DNA of 48,132 nt. Source: Singulisphaera sp. GTDB lineage: Bacteria > Planctomycetota > Planctomycetia > Isosphaerales > Isosphaeraceae. The DNA is taken from contig DAIDJG010000603.1 of the NCBI GenBank assembly GCA_027451445.1, positions 1-48,132 on the forward strand, given 5' to 3'. Positions 7,645 to 15,092 of the stretch are shown piece by piece. A program made the translations under genes and the position numbers. Position 1 is the first letter of the stretch. Each line of letters begins with the position of its first letter. The notes beneath the pieces are model-generated. The model ran no database searches, was not told where the DNA came from, and saw only the letters and a program-made list of their open reading frames with translations.

Positions 7645-8967
7645 ATGATCCAGCACAGTCGAATCGTGGGCGCGATTGGCTTGACGCTCTTGATGTGCTC
7701 TGGCCCGTTTGCGGTCGCGGGACTCGAAGATTACGTCAAACTTGACGACGGTGCCTTCCGGTGGGAATCCACCGCCGTCCAGTCGGTCGGCAGCGGCGCC
7801 ATTCATCGTCTCAAGCTGACCTCGCAAGTGTGGCAAAACATTCGCTGGCAACACCAGCTTGATGTGTATGAGACGCCCGAAATCAAACATAAGGACGTCG
7901 TGCTCCTCTTCATCACCGGCGGTAGCACCGAGAGCAAGCCCAAGCCCGAGAACGACGCGATGGGCTTCGCCCTGACGACCGCCTGCGGTGCCCGGGTCGC
8001 CGTCCTGTCCCAGGTTCCCAACCAGCCGCTGCTTGATGGCAAGACCGAGGATACGCTGATCGCCGAGACGTTCGTGCGCTACCTCGAAACCAAGGACGAC
8101 ACCTGGCCGCTCCTCTTCCCGATGGTCAAAAGCGCGGTGCGCGCCATGGACGCCGTGAAGGCCTGGGCAGACAAGAACGAGCGGCCGGCGATCACTCGTT
8201 TTATCGTGTCGGGTGCGTCCAAACGCGGCTGGACCACCTGGTTGACCGGCGCTGTCGACCCCCGGGTGATCGCGATCGCGCCGATGGTGATCGACACGCT
8301 CAACATGAAAGCCCAGCGCGCGCATTCGCTCGAAGTCTGGGGCAAGTTCAGCGAACAGATCAACGACTACACGAGCCGGGGCCTAACCGAGAAGTTTGAC
8401 GATCCTGAAGGCGCGCGATTGTGGAGAATGGTCGATCCCCACGCCTATCGCGAGAAGCTGACCCTACCCAAGCTCATGATCAACGGATCAAACGATCGGT
8501 ACTGGACGCTCGACGCGCTCAATATCTACTGGGACGACCTGTACGGCCCGAAGCATGTGGTCTACCTCCCCAACGCGGGACATAACCTCGCCGTCAATCG
8601 CCACTACGCCGTGAATGGAGTGGGTGCGCTGTTCCGTCATGCCGTCGCGAACAAGACACTCCCCACACCGTCGTGGAAACATTCCGATGACGCCGATGGC
8701 CGATTGGTCCTCAAGATCACCTCGCCGGTGCCGGCCAAGTCGGCCCAACTCTGGGTCGCGGAATCGGAGACCCGAGACTTTCGAGATTCGGTCTGGAAGC
8801 CGCAACCCTTAAACGTCGAGGATCGCGAGATCCTGGGCCGCACCGGACGCCCGGAGAAAGGGTTTGTGGCCCTCTTCGGAGACATCGAATACGAAATCGA
8901 CGGTCTGCCGTTCCACCTCTCGACCCAGGTTCGCCAGACCGCCGCGAAACCGGCGCTTCCTCAATAG
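7645..8967 (+). CDS. PhoPQ-activated pathogenicity-related family protein
   Basis: A 440-residue secreted protein. Residues 1-25 form a signal peptide ending near AVAGLEDY. The rest fits the PhoPQ-related (PqaA-like) alpha/beta-hydrolase-like family: VVLLFITGGS in the first core strand, FIVSGASKRGWTTWLTGAVD around the presumed nucleophile serine (G-A-S-K), PMVIDTLNM, then KLMINGSNDRYWTLDALNIY and LPNAGHNLAVNRH with the late Asp and His. The biochemical role of the family is poorly known; periplasmic hydrolase is an inference from the fold. It is followed by a strong terminator before pheT. Confidence 0.85.
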   Translation: MIQHSRIVGAIGLTLLMCSGPFAVAGLEDYVKLDDGAFRWESTAVQSVGSGAIHRLKLTSQVWQNIRWQHQLDVYETPEIKHKDVVLLFITGGSTESKPKPENDAMGFALTTACGARVAVLSQVPNQPLLDGKTEDTLIAETFVRYLETKDDTWPLLFPMVKSAVRAMDAVKAWADKNERPAITRFIVSGASKRGWTTWLTGAVDPRVIAIAPMVIDTLNMKAQRAHSLEVWGKFSEQINDYTSRGLTEKFDDPEGARLWRMVDPHAYREKLTLPKLMINGSNDRYWTLDALNIYWDDLYGPKHVVYLPNAGHNLAVNRHYAVNGVGALFRHAVANKTLPTPSWKHSDDADGRLVLKITSPVPAKSAQLWVAESETRDFRDSVWKPQPLNVEDREILGRTGRPEKGFVALFGDIEYEIDGLPFHLSTQVRQTAAKPALPQ

Positions 8968-8975
8968 TTCATGTG

Positions 8976-8999
8976 GGCCGGCGACGCGCCGGCCATTTT
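8976..8999 (+). terminator. Intrinsic terminator before pheT
   Basis: GGCCGGCG (8976-8983) and CGCCGGCC (8987-8994) form a perfect 8-bp stem with a 3-base loop, followed by ATTTT. It lies only 32 bases upstream of the pheT start, so it ends the preceding transcript or acts as an attenuator for pheT. Confidence 0.75.
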
Positions 9000-9031
9000 C
9001 TGACAATACGACGACGGATACCAGGCTCTCC

Positions 9032-11053
9032 ATGATCGTAAGCTGGAACTGGCTCACCCAATACGTCCGGCTCGACATGCCGGTGGAAGCACTGACCGAA
9101 CGTTTGGCCCTTACGGGTCTCAACCACGAATCCACGAGCGAGGTCGGCGGCGATCTGGCCATCGACCTCGAAGTCACGAGCAACCGCTCTGACTGCCTCG
9201 GCCATCTGGGCGTGGCGCGCGAGATTTCGGTCCTGTTCGACAAGTCCCTGCGCATTCCCGACCCCCAACCCGCGACGTCGGGTGCCCAGGTCGAGACCTT
9301 GACGGGAGTTCGGATCGAGGCCACAGACCTGTGCTCACGCTTCACCGCACGGGTGATCACCGGGGCGAAGGTGAAAGAGAGTCCCTGGTGGCTTCGGAAG
9401 CGTCTCGAAACGCTCGGCGTGCGGCCGATCAGCAACGTCGTTGACGTGACCAACTACGTCATGTTCGAGTGTGGTCAGCCGCTGCACGCCTACGACCTTG
9501 ACCGACTTGCTGGACGGCGGCTCGTGGTCCGCAAAGCGGCGCGCGGGGAGACGCTCAAGGCGATCAATCAAAAGGTCTACGAGCTGTCGCCCGAGATGCT
9601 CGTCATCGCTGACGCCGAACGGCCGGTCGGTCTGGCCGGGGTGATGGGTGGGTTCGACACGGAGATCGGTGAAACGTCGCGGAACGTCTTGATCGAGGCG
9701 GCCCAGTTCGATCCCATGACGGTCCGCCGGACTGCGCGAGCGCTGAACTTACACAGCCCGTCGAGCTATCGCTTCGAGCGTGGATTCGACCCTGAGATCA
9801 CCGAGTGGGCGAGCCGTCGTTGCGCCGAGCTGATTCTGGAGACGGCGGACGGCACGCTGCACCCTGGCGTGATCGACGACGGCGCTCCGAGAGCCCAGCG
9901 CGCGACGATCACGCTTCGGCTGGACCAGATTCCGCGCGTGCTCGGAATCGCGATCGACCGGGGGACGGTGATCCGCATCCTTCATGCGCTCGGGTTGGAC
10001 CCTCAAGGCGAGGCGGATAACTCGCTCACCTTCCGCCCCCCGACCTGGCGAGGCGATCTGGAGCGAGAGATCGACCTGATCGAAGAGGTCGCGCGGATTC
10101 ATGGCTATGAGCACATCCCCGAAAACCGCGCCGTACCGCTGGCGAGTGCACCGAGGGGGCGTCGTGAGCGAGTTGAAAATGAGGTACGCCACGTTCTGAC
10201 GGCCTCCGGATTCGACGAAGCTTACACGTTCAGTCTGGTCAGCGAGGAATTGAGCGTCCCGCTCTCGTCGGCCGGCGCGCTGCCACCGATCCGGGTCGAG
10301 CATTCCAGCCGGAAGCGTGAAAACGCGCTGCGTCAAAGCCTGGTTCCCAGCCTTCTGGCAATCCGCCGGCACAACGAAGCGCACGGGAATGCCGATGCAG
10401 ATTTGTTCGAAATCGCCAACGTTTATCAGCCTCGACCCGACCAGATGCTCCCCAACGAGCCTACCTGCCTGGGCCTCGTCAGCGGCCGTGACTTTTTGGG
10501 GATGAAGGGCGTGGTCGAAGCACTGCTGGAGCGCTTACATCTGGACGCGACGTTCGAGGCCAGGCAGCCTGCGCAGTCCGTCGCGCTCTTTGCCGAGGGC
10601 CGGTGCGCGGAACTGTTCCTGCAAGGCCGTCCGCTCGGGTTTGTGGGTGAAGTGGATCGCACGCAACTCGACGCTTACGAGTTGCGCGCGGCATGCTCCG
10701 CCGCGGAACTCTCGTTTGATCTTCTGCGGGAACGGGCCGAGCTGGTGCCTCAGAATCATACACTCCCCCCCTTCCCTGCGGTCATTCGCGACCTGTCGCT
10801 CGTCGTGGCCCGCGCGCTTCCTTGGGCCGACCTTGCGGGCGCCGTCAGGCATGCCGCGGGTTCCACCCTGGAATCGATCGCCTACCTCGACACCTTCCGC
10901 GGAGGCAATCTTCCCGGCGACATGCAGAGTGTTCACTTTAACTTGCGATTCCGGCACCCTGAGCGAACCCTGACGGGTGACGAAGTGGAGCTGGCCGTCA
11001 AGAACGTCGTTGACACGTGTGTTTCGCAATTTGGCGCGACCCTGCGCGCATGA
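9032..11053 (+). CDS. pheT: Phenylalanine-tRNA ligase beta subunit, short form
   Basis: Partner of PheS; it carries the tRNA-binding and editing parts. The product is 673 residues, against about 790-800 in most bacteria. It starts MIVSWNWLTQYVRLDMPVEA and at about residue 40 passes directly into IDLEVTSNRSDCLGHLGVAR. The roughly 110-residue OB-fold (EMAP-like) tRNA-binding insertion is therefore absent. The B3/B4 editing domain (NVVDVTNYVMFECGQPLHAY, GVMGGFDTEI), the B5 domain (region of RPPTWRGDLEREIDLIEEVA), the catalytic-like domain and the C-terminal ferredoxin-fold anticodon-binding domain (PPFPAVIRDLSLVV) are all present. The ATG at 9032 matches the family start. The short form is internally intact. 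Confidence 0.95.
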   Translation: MIVSWNWLTQYVRLDMPVEALTERLALTGLNHESTSEVGGDLAIDLEVTSNRSDCLGHLGVAREISVLFDKSLRIPDPQPATSGAQVETLTGVRIEATDLCSRFTARVITGAKVKESPWWLRKRLETLGVRPISNVVDVTNYVMFECGQPLHAYDLDRLAGRRLVVRKAARGETLKAINQKVYELSPEMLVIADAERPVGLAGVMGGFDTEIGETSRNVLIEAAQFDPMTVRRTARALNLHSPSSYRFERGFDPEITEWASRRCAELILETADGTLHPGVIDDGAPRAQRATITLRLDQIPRVLGIAIDRGTVIRILHALGLDPQGEADNSLTFRPPTWRGDLEREIDLIEEVARIHGYEHIPENRAVPLASAPRGRRERVENEVRHVLTASGFDEAYTFSLVSEELSVPLSSAGALPPIRVEHSSRKRENALRQSLVPSLLAIRRHNEAHGNADADLFEIANVYQPRPDQMLPNEPTCLGLVSGRDFLGMKGVVEALLERLHLDATFEARQPAQSVALFAEGRCAELFLQGRPLGFVGEVDRTQLDAYELRAACSAAELSFDLLRERAELVPQNHTLPPFPAVIRDLSLVVARALPWADLAGAVRHAAGSTLESIAYLDTFRGGNLPGDMQSVHFNLRFRHPERTLTGDEVELAVKNVVDTCVSQFGATLRA

Positions 11054-11057
11054 CACA

Positions 11058-11093
11058 GGGCGGGCCTCCTCCCAACCGGGAGAAAGCCCGCCC
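11058..11093. terminator. Hairpin between convergent pheT and DUF1328 genes
   Basis: GGGCGGGC (11058-11065) pairs with GCCCGCCC (11086-11093) five bases after the pheT stop; an inner CTCCC...GGGAG pairing extends the stem. There is no T tract, so terminator function is likely but not certain. It could serve both converging genes. Confidence 0.5.
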
Positions 11094-11136
11094 CACGTTC
11101 GCGATCGAATCGTTGGCCAGTCACCAGGACCGGCCC

Positions 11137-11313
11137 CTAGACAGTGGGTCCGCCGATCACCCTCTGCCCCACGATCAGGGCCACAACAAAGAGGATGACG
11201 AACACAACCGCGAAGAACTTGGCAATGTCAGCAGCCGTTGAACTCAGGCCATAGAACCCGAGAGCGCCCGCGATCAGGGCAATGATCGCAAACGCGAGTG
11301 CCCAGCGTAACAT
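11137..11313 (-). CDS. DUF1328 small membrane protein
   Basis: A 58-residue protein starting MLRWALAFAIIALIAGALGF and ending GGPTV, with two hydrophobic segments separated by a short loop (YGLSSTAADIAK). This is the pattern of the DUF1328/YtjA family. A clear GGAAGGAG lies 8 bases before the ATG. DUF1328 proteins are small inner-membrane proteins of unknown role, often near general-stress genes such as CsbD and DUF883, as here. The gene is too short for most ORF cut-offs but the family match and ribosome-binding site are good. Confidence 0.85.
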   Translation of the reverse strand: MLRWALAFAIIALIAGALGFYGLSSTAADIAKFFAVVFVILFVVALIVGQRVIGGPTV

Positions 11314-11402
11314 AACGGAGACTCCTTCCGATTTTCGCGGTGAACGACAATGCCACCGCGTGAGGTGAGGAACGGTAAAGACGTCGGATCGGGCCGCTCG
11401 GT

Positions 11403-11825
11403 CTAACGCGACCGGAGGGCGAGTCCGACGATCAAGCCGGCAACCAGGCCGATTCCGAACGCCGCGGCCACCGACTGAGTCGGGTTGCTGCGGACCATGT
11501 CCTCGGCCCGGTCGTAACGTTCACGCGCCTGGTCGGCGAGTTGACTGTAGTGTTCGCGGAGCCGGTCCCCCGCCATGTGGGCATATCCGCTCATGGATTC
11601 CGCCGCTTGCGAGATTGCGGACGAACCGCGCGAGGTCAAGTCCATGAGGAACCGCTCGATGGCCTCCCGGCCTTCACCGGTCTTTTGCTGAATACGGCCG
11701 ATGAGCTGGTCGACGTTCCCCCCCTGGATTTGAAGGTCGTCGTCGCTCAGTTGTCCCCATTTTTCCTTGACCCGGCCACGGATCTGATTCCATTCGCCTT
11801 GCAGCACTTGAGCGTTGATCGCCAT
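11403..11825 (-). CDS. CsbD-like / DUF883-like fusion protein
   Basis: A 140-residue protein in two parts. Residues 1-60 match the CsbD general-stress family (LQGEWNQIRGRVKEKWGQLS followed by DDDLQIQGG and QLIGRIQQKTGE). Residues 70-140 are an amphipathic helix (MSGYAHMAGDRLREHYSQLA...RYDRAEDMVRSNP) leading into a glycine-zipper membrane segment (AAAFGIGLVAGLIVGLALRS) like that of ElaB/YqjD (DUF883). The ATG at 11825 has AGGAGAG 8 bases upstream; the longer frame from 11945 lacks this. The domain pair suggests a stress-induced, membrane-anchored protein. The function of both families is largely unknown. Confidence 0.85.
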   Translation of the reverse strand: MAINAQVLQGEWNQIRGRVKEKWGQLSDDDLQIQGGNVDQLIGRIQQKTGEGREAIERFLMDLTSRGSSAISQAAESMSGYAHMAGDRLREHYSQLADQARERYDRAEDMVRSNPTQSVAAAFGIGLVAGLIVGLALRSR

Positions 11826-11993
11826 CGGTGACTCTCTCCTAGGTGCGGGCCTATTCGCCGGCTCCACGGCCGGCGCTCTGCTATGGTTTTTTTCAAGTTC
11901 GCAATCGCGGTGCCAATCGGACACTTCCGCAGGTTTTGAAGTCATCGCACTCTGGATTCAAACGTTCCGATCACGCACCGCGATTGCGGTCGA

Positions 11994-12206
11994 TTACGGC
12001 TTCTCGACCTTCTCACCAGACGAATTCGGTGGCGGATTGTCGCCGCTTGACTTGATCTCTTTCGTGACCGTGGTTTCGGTCTTGCCGCCCGGAGTCTTGT
12101 CGATCTCCTTGGTTTCCTGTTTCGCCTCGTCGCTGCAGCCAACCAGGCTGATTGTCGGCAGGGAAAGGAGACCCACGATCAAAGCTGACGATAGAAGCGT
12201 CCTCAT
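11994..12206 (-). CDS. Small lipoprotein
   Basis: A 70-residue product starting MRTLLSSALIVGLLSLPTIS, with the lipobox LVGC right after, so a mature N-terminal cysteine lipoprotein of about 49 residues is predicted. The mature part is hydrophilic and rich in Lys, Glu, Thr and Pro (DEAKQETKEIDKTPGGKTET), without a known domain, and probably disordered. The frame also extends upstream to 12254, but the ATG at 12206 gives a proper signal peptide. It lies in the DUF1328/CsbD/DUF883 group, which suggests a cell-envelope stress context. Function unknown. Confidence 0.7.
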   Translation of the reverse strand: MRTLLSSALIVGLLSLPTISLVGCSDEAKQETKEIDKTPGGKTETTVTKEIKSSGDNPPPNSSGEKVEKP

Positions 12207-12509
12207 CGCGCAAAGCTCCAAACGATACAAACGGCGGCGCTCGTCCTGCCCCACACTGGGGCTGCTTCACACCGCCAGGCCGGTTCACAACCTGGCAAGC
12301 CTCGTGCCAGAGGCGTATCGAAAGGATCAAGACTTTCTTGGAAGTTCCTCCATGGGAAACCTGCCGGCGCAGCCTGAGAATCGACATGCCCGGGATTAGC
12401 GGCTGGGGATCAGTGGCACGTCCCTTGCACGACTTGATCCTTGTTCAGGACCGAATCGTCTAGCTGTGATGGAACGATCGCCCACTGATAACAACGAGGA
12501 GGCGTCACG
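12207..12509. other. Divergent promoter region in stress-gene group
   Basis: No gene is seen in these 303 bases, which separate the lipoprotein (minus) from the DUF883-like gene (plus). Two hairpins lie on the lipoprotein side: GCCCCA/TGGGGC (12248-12262) and GCCAGG/CCTGGC (12274-12296). They may belong to the lipoprotein leader. No clear sigma-70 or ECF promoter could be assigned. Confidence 0.4.
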
Positions 12510-12977
12510 ATGCCTACGAATCGACGTGAAGAATTGCGAGAAAGGCGGATGGAACGGCAGAATGGAGGTTCAAATCCTGAATCGTCGATGAGTCAGAACC
12601 TGCGAGAAGGCTGGGAAACCGCCGGGCGCCGGATGCATGAGGGCTACGACTCAGCCCGCCACGAGATGGAGCGGCGCTATCGCGAGGCCGAAGGCGTGAT
12701 GGCACGCAACCCCGCACCCTCGGTCCTCATCGCCCTCGGCGCTGGCTTCGGTCTTGGATTGGTGATCACAACGATGCTGAACCACTCCGAGGAGTCATGG
12801 AGCGACTGGTCCGAGCGGCGGACGAACGATGGCATGCGTATGGCTCGTCGTTCGATGGGGCAAGCTCAGGATGCGATGAACCATCTCCCGGGTGCGTTCC
12901 ACAGTCTGGCGGACTCGATCCGCAATCTCCCCTCGGCCATCGCGAGTCATCTTCCGAGCGCGATGATGCGCCGTTGA
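12510..12977 (+). CDS. DUF883-like membrane-anchored stress protein
   Basis: A 155-residue product with GAGGAGG upstream at good spacing. Residues 1-65 are highly charged and helical, with NLREGWETAGRRMHEGYDSA and a similar RHEMERRYREAEGVMARNP. Then comes a glycine-rich membrane segment (PSVLIALGAGFGLGLVITTM), followed by a C-terminal amphipathic part. The ARNPAPSVLIALGAGFGLG piece parallels the RSNPTQSVAAAFGIGLVAG piece of the CsbD fusion at 11403-11825, so the two proteins share the same ElaB/YqjD-like anchor module. In E. coli such proteins bind membrane and ribosomes in stationary phase; that role here is an inference. Confidence 0.8.
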   Translation: MPTNRREELRERRMERQNGGSNPESSMSQNLREGWETAGRRMHEGYDSARHEMERRYREAEGVMARNPAPSVLIALGAGFGLGLVITTMLNHSEESWSDWSERRTNDGMRMARRSMGQAQDAMNHLPGAFHSLADSIRNLPSAIASHLPSAMMRR

Positions 12978-13065
12978 GAGTAGCGATATTCGAACGGAAT
13001 CTCCTCCCCCGACGCCCGGCCGTCTCGCGTCATCAGCGCTCACGAGGCGAGCCGGGCCTTCTTCG

Positions 13066-14265
13066 CTAGTAGACAGGCTGGCTCGGATCGACGTCCTTGA
13101 TCCAGGCGAGGATGCCTCCCGTCAGATTGCGCAGGTTTGAGAAGCCCTCGGCTTCGAGGAGCTTGATGGCCTTGGCGCTGCGCATACCACTCTTGCAATG
13201 GACCACCATCGGCACGCCCCGCTTCAACTCACGGAGACGCTGGGGCAACTCGGGGAGTGGGATTACCACCGACCCGGCGATCCGACAGATTGCGATCTCC
13301 TCGGGATTGCGTACGTCGAGAATCAGCGGAGCATCGCCCCGATCGAGCAGCTCCTTGAGCTCGAGCGGCGTGATCGTGCCATTGGAGGCCGCCGCCATGG
13401 CTTCCGTCGTTGCTTCCTCCCCTCGGACGCCGCAGAACTCCTGATAATCGATCAGTGCGTGGATCGTTGGGTTGGGCCCGCAGATCGGACACCTGGGATT
13501 CTTGCGGACCTTCATCTCGCGGAAGCTCATATCGAGCGCGTCATAAAGCAACAGACGTCCGATCAGCGGTCTCCCTTTGCCGAGGATCAGTTTGACGGCC
13601 TCGGTCGCCTGGACCACCCCGATCAATCCCGGCAAGATGCCCAGAACGCCTCCCTCCGCACAGCTTGGCACGAGTCCCGGGGGAGGCGGTTCAGGATACA
13701 GGCAGCGGTAGCACGGTCCGCTGGGCGGAAAAAACACCGACGCCTGGCCATCGAACCGGAAAATCGACCCGTAGACGTTCGGTTTGCCCAGAAGCACGCA
13801 CGCATCGTTCACGAGATAACGCGTGGGGAAGTTGTCCGTACCGTCCACGATCACGTCGTAGGGCGCGCAGATCGCCATGGCGTTGCCGCTGTCCAGTGCG
13901 TGTTCATGGCGCACGACGTTCAGGTCGGGATTGATCGCCCGGAGCTTTTCTTCCGCACTCGTGATCTTGGGCCGGCCAACGTCCGAGGTGAAGTGAATGA
14001 TTTGACGCTGGAGGTTTGAGACGTCGACGACGTCGAAATCGACCAGTCCGATCGTGCCGACGCCCGCCGCCGCCAGGTAGAGCGTCAACGGCGAGCCGAG
14101 CCCGCCTGTGCCGATACAGAGCACCTTCGCCGCCTTGAGACGCTTCTGCCCCTCCATCGCCACTTCGGGCATGATCAGGTGGCGCGCGTAGCGCTGGACT
14201 TCGGGCGGTGAAAGTGGGGCCGAGGCGGCGCGGTCACCGAGGAGATCGAATGTGGGTGTGTTCAT
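13066..14265 (-). CDS. moeB: Sulfur-carrier adenylyltransferase/sulfurtransferase (MoeB-rhodanese)
   Basis: A 399-residue E1-like enzyme. The N-terminal half has the MoeB/ThiF fold: YARHLIMPEVAMEGQKRLK, the ATP-binding IGTGGLGSPLTLYLAAAGVG, DFDVVDVSNLQRQ, DGTDNFPTRYLVNDAC, a zinc site formed by CYRC and CPIC, and the crossover-loop cysteine in VPSCAEGGVLG. The C-terminal 110 residues are a rhodanese domain with active-site VVHCKSGMRS. It adenylates the C-terminal Gly-Gly of a sulfur carrier (MoaD, ThiS or CysO type) and can pass sulfur to it. Start ATG 14265 fits the family; the upstream in-frame extension is the shadow of hepT. It begins 4 bases after hepT ends, so it is likely co-transcribed with the TA pair. 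Confidence 0.92.
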   Translation of the reverse strand: MNTPTFDLLGDRAASAPLSPPEVQRYARHLIMPEVAMEGQKRLKAAKVLCIGTGGLGSPLTLYLAAAGVGTIGLVDFDVVDVSNLQRQIIHFTSDVGRPKITSAEEKLRAINPDLNVVRHEHALDSGNAMAICAPYDVIVDGTDNFPTRYLVNDACVLLGKPNVYGSIFRFDGQASVFFPPSGPCYRCLYPEPPPPGLVPSCAEGGVLGILPGLIGVVQATEAVKLILGKGRPLIGRLLLYDALDMSFREMKVRKNPRCPICGPNPTIHALIDYQEFCGVRGEEATTEAMAAASNGTITPLELKELLDRGDAPLILDVRNPEEIAICRIAGSVVIPLPELPQRLRELKRGVPMVVHCKSGMRSAKAIKLLEAEGFSNLRNLTGGILAWIKDVDPSQPVY

Positions 14266-14269
14266 GGAT

Positions 14270-14614
14270 TTAGGCTGTGGGCTCTTGAGGAAGCAAGGGT
14301 TCGAGTTGCGCGAGGAGTTCCGGCACATACCGGGTCGCGGCTTCCCAAACGATCGCATCATCGATCCGATCGTAGCCGTGAATCAAGCGATCGCGCATAC
14401 CGGAAATCGCGCGCCAAGGCACTTCAGGGTGGGTGTCCCGGAACGAAGTGGTCAACCGCTTTGCGGCTTCGCCGATGACCAGTATCTGAAACAGGATCGC
14501 GGAGCGAAGTAAAGGATCGTTCTCCAGCGCGGTGCTGTCCTTTGCGCCCACGAACTGGCGAATGAGACGGCAAGCGAGCACGATATCGAGGAGCGTTGCG
14601 GGGTCACGATTCAT
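14270..14614 (-). CDS. hepT: HepT-type HEPN ribonuclease toxin
   Basis: A 114-residue all-helical protein of the HepT (DUF86) family. The catalytic HEPN motif R-x4-H-x-Y is present at R74, H79 and Y81 ([11 protein letters not shown]). [11 protein letters not shown] and [16 protein letters not shown] are family-typical. The ATG at 14614 overlaps the end of mntA by 11 bases. Known HepT toxins cleave RNA, commonly tRNA, and are silenced by AMPylation from their partner MntA. All key residues are intact, so the toxin is probably functional. Confidence 0.9.
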   Translation of the reverse strand: MNRDPATLLDIVLACRLIRQFVGAKDSTALENDPLLRSAILFQILVIGEAAKRLTTSFRDTHPEVPWRAISGMRDRLIHGYDRIDDAIVWEAATRYVPELLAQLEPLLPQEPTA

Positions 14615-14918
14615 AGAGCACCCGCGCGGACTCGAGGATCGCGTTGCGTATGAGCCAGTTCGGGTTCCTCTCCACCGATTTCCGGGAGATGAGGTCGATT
14701 TTACGACCGAACAGAACCGTAAGGTCGTCTTCAAACGCCTGAAATCGCGTCATCCACGGTCCGGCGTCCCCGTCAAGAAACTCGACGAGGAGGTCGATGT
14801 CACTTGATTCACCGAAGTCGTCTGTCAACACTGACCCAAAGACCGACAGTTCACGCACGCCGTGCTTCCGGCATAATGCCGCGATCGCTTCGGTCGGAAG
14901 CTCGTGTAGGACTGCCAC
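14604..14918 (-). CDS. mntA: MntA-type nucleotidyltransferase antitoxin
   Basis: A 104-residue minimal nucleotidyltransferase. The signature GSX10DXD is seen as [20 protein letters not shown], with G28, S29 and the metal-binding D40 and D42. MntA proteins neutralise HepT by adding AMP to a tyrosine near the HEPN active site. It is upstream of and overlapping hepT, the normal order. The pair is followed with almost no gap by moeB, which is unusual for a TA module. Confidence 0.9.
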   Translation of the reverse strand: MAVLHELPTEAIAALCRKHGVRELSVFGSVLTDDFGESSDIDLLVEFLDGDAGPWMTRFQAFEDDLTVLFGRKIDLISRKSVERNPNWLIRNAILESARVLYES

Positions 14919-15092
14919 GAGGTGCGCCCTCCATCAGAAGGTACCCAGGGCTCGGAGTGACCCTTCACCCCTATCCTACCTGAGAAAGCCAGGAACCACG
15001 AGCACCTGTTTCCAGACCGTGACAAGCAACGGATTCACGAGCGCGGGCACGGCAAGGCGCTCGTGGTATGCGTCATTCGGTCCGACGCCGCG

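Noticed and set aside
12564-12580. GGTTCAAATCC, a T-loop-like string
   Set aside because: It lies inside the DUF883-like coding gene, and no acceptor, D or anticodon arms can be built around it; not a tRNA.
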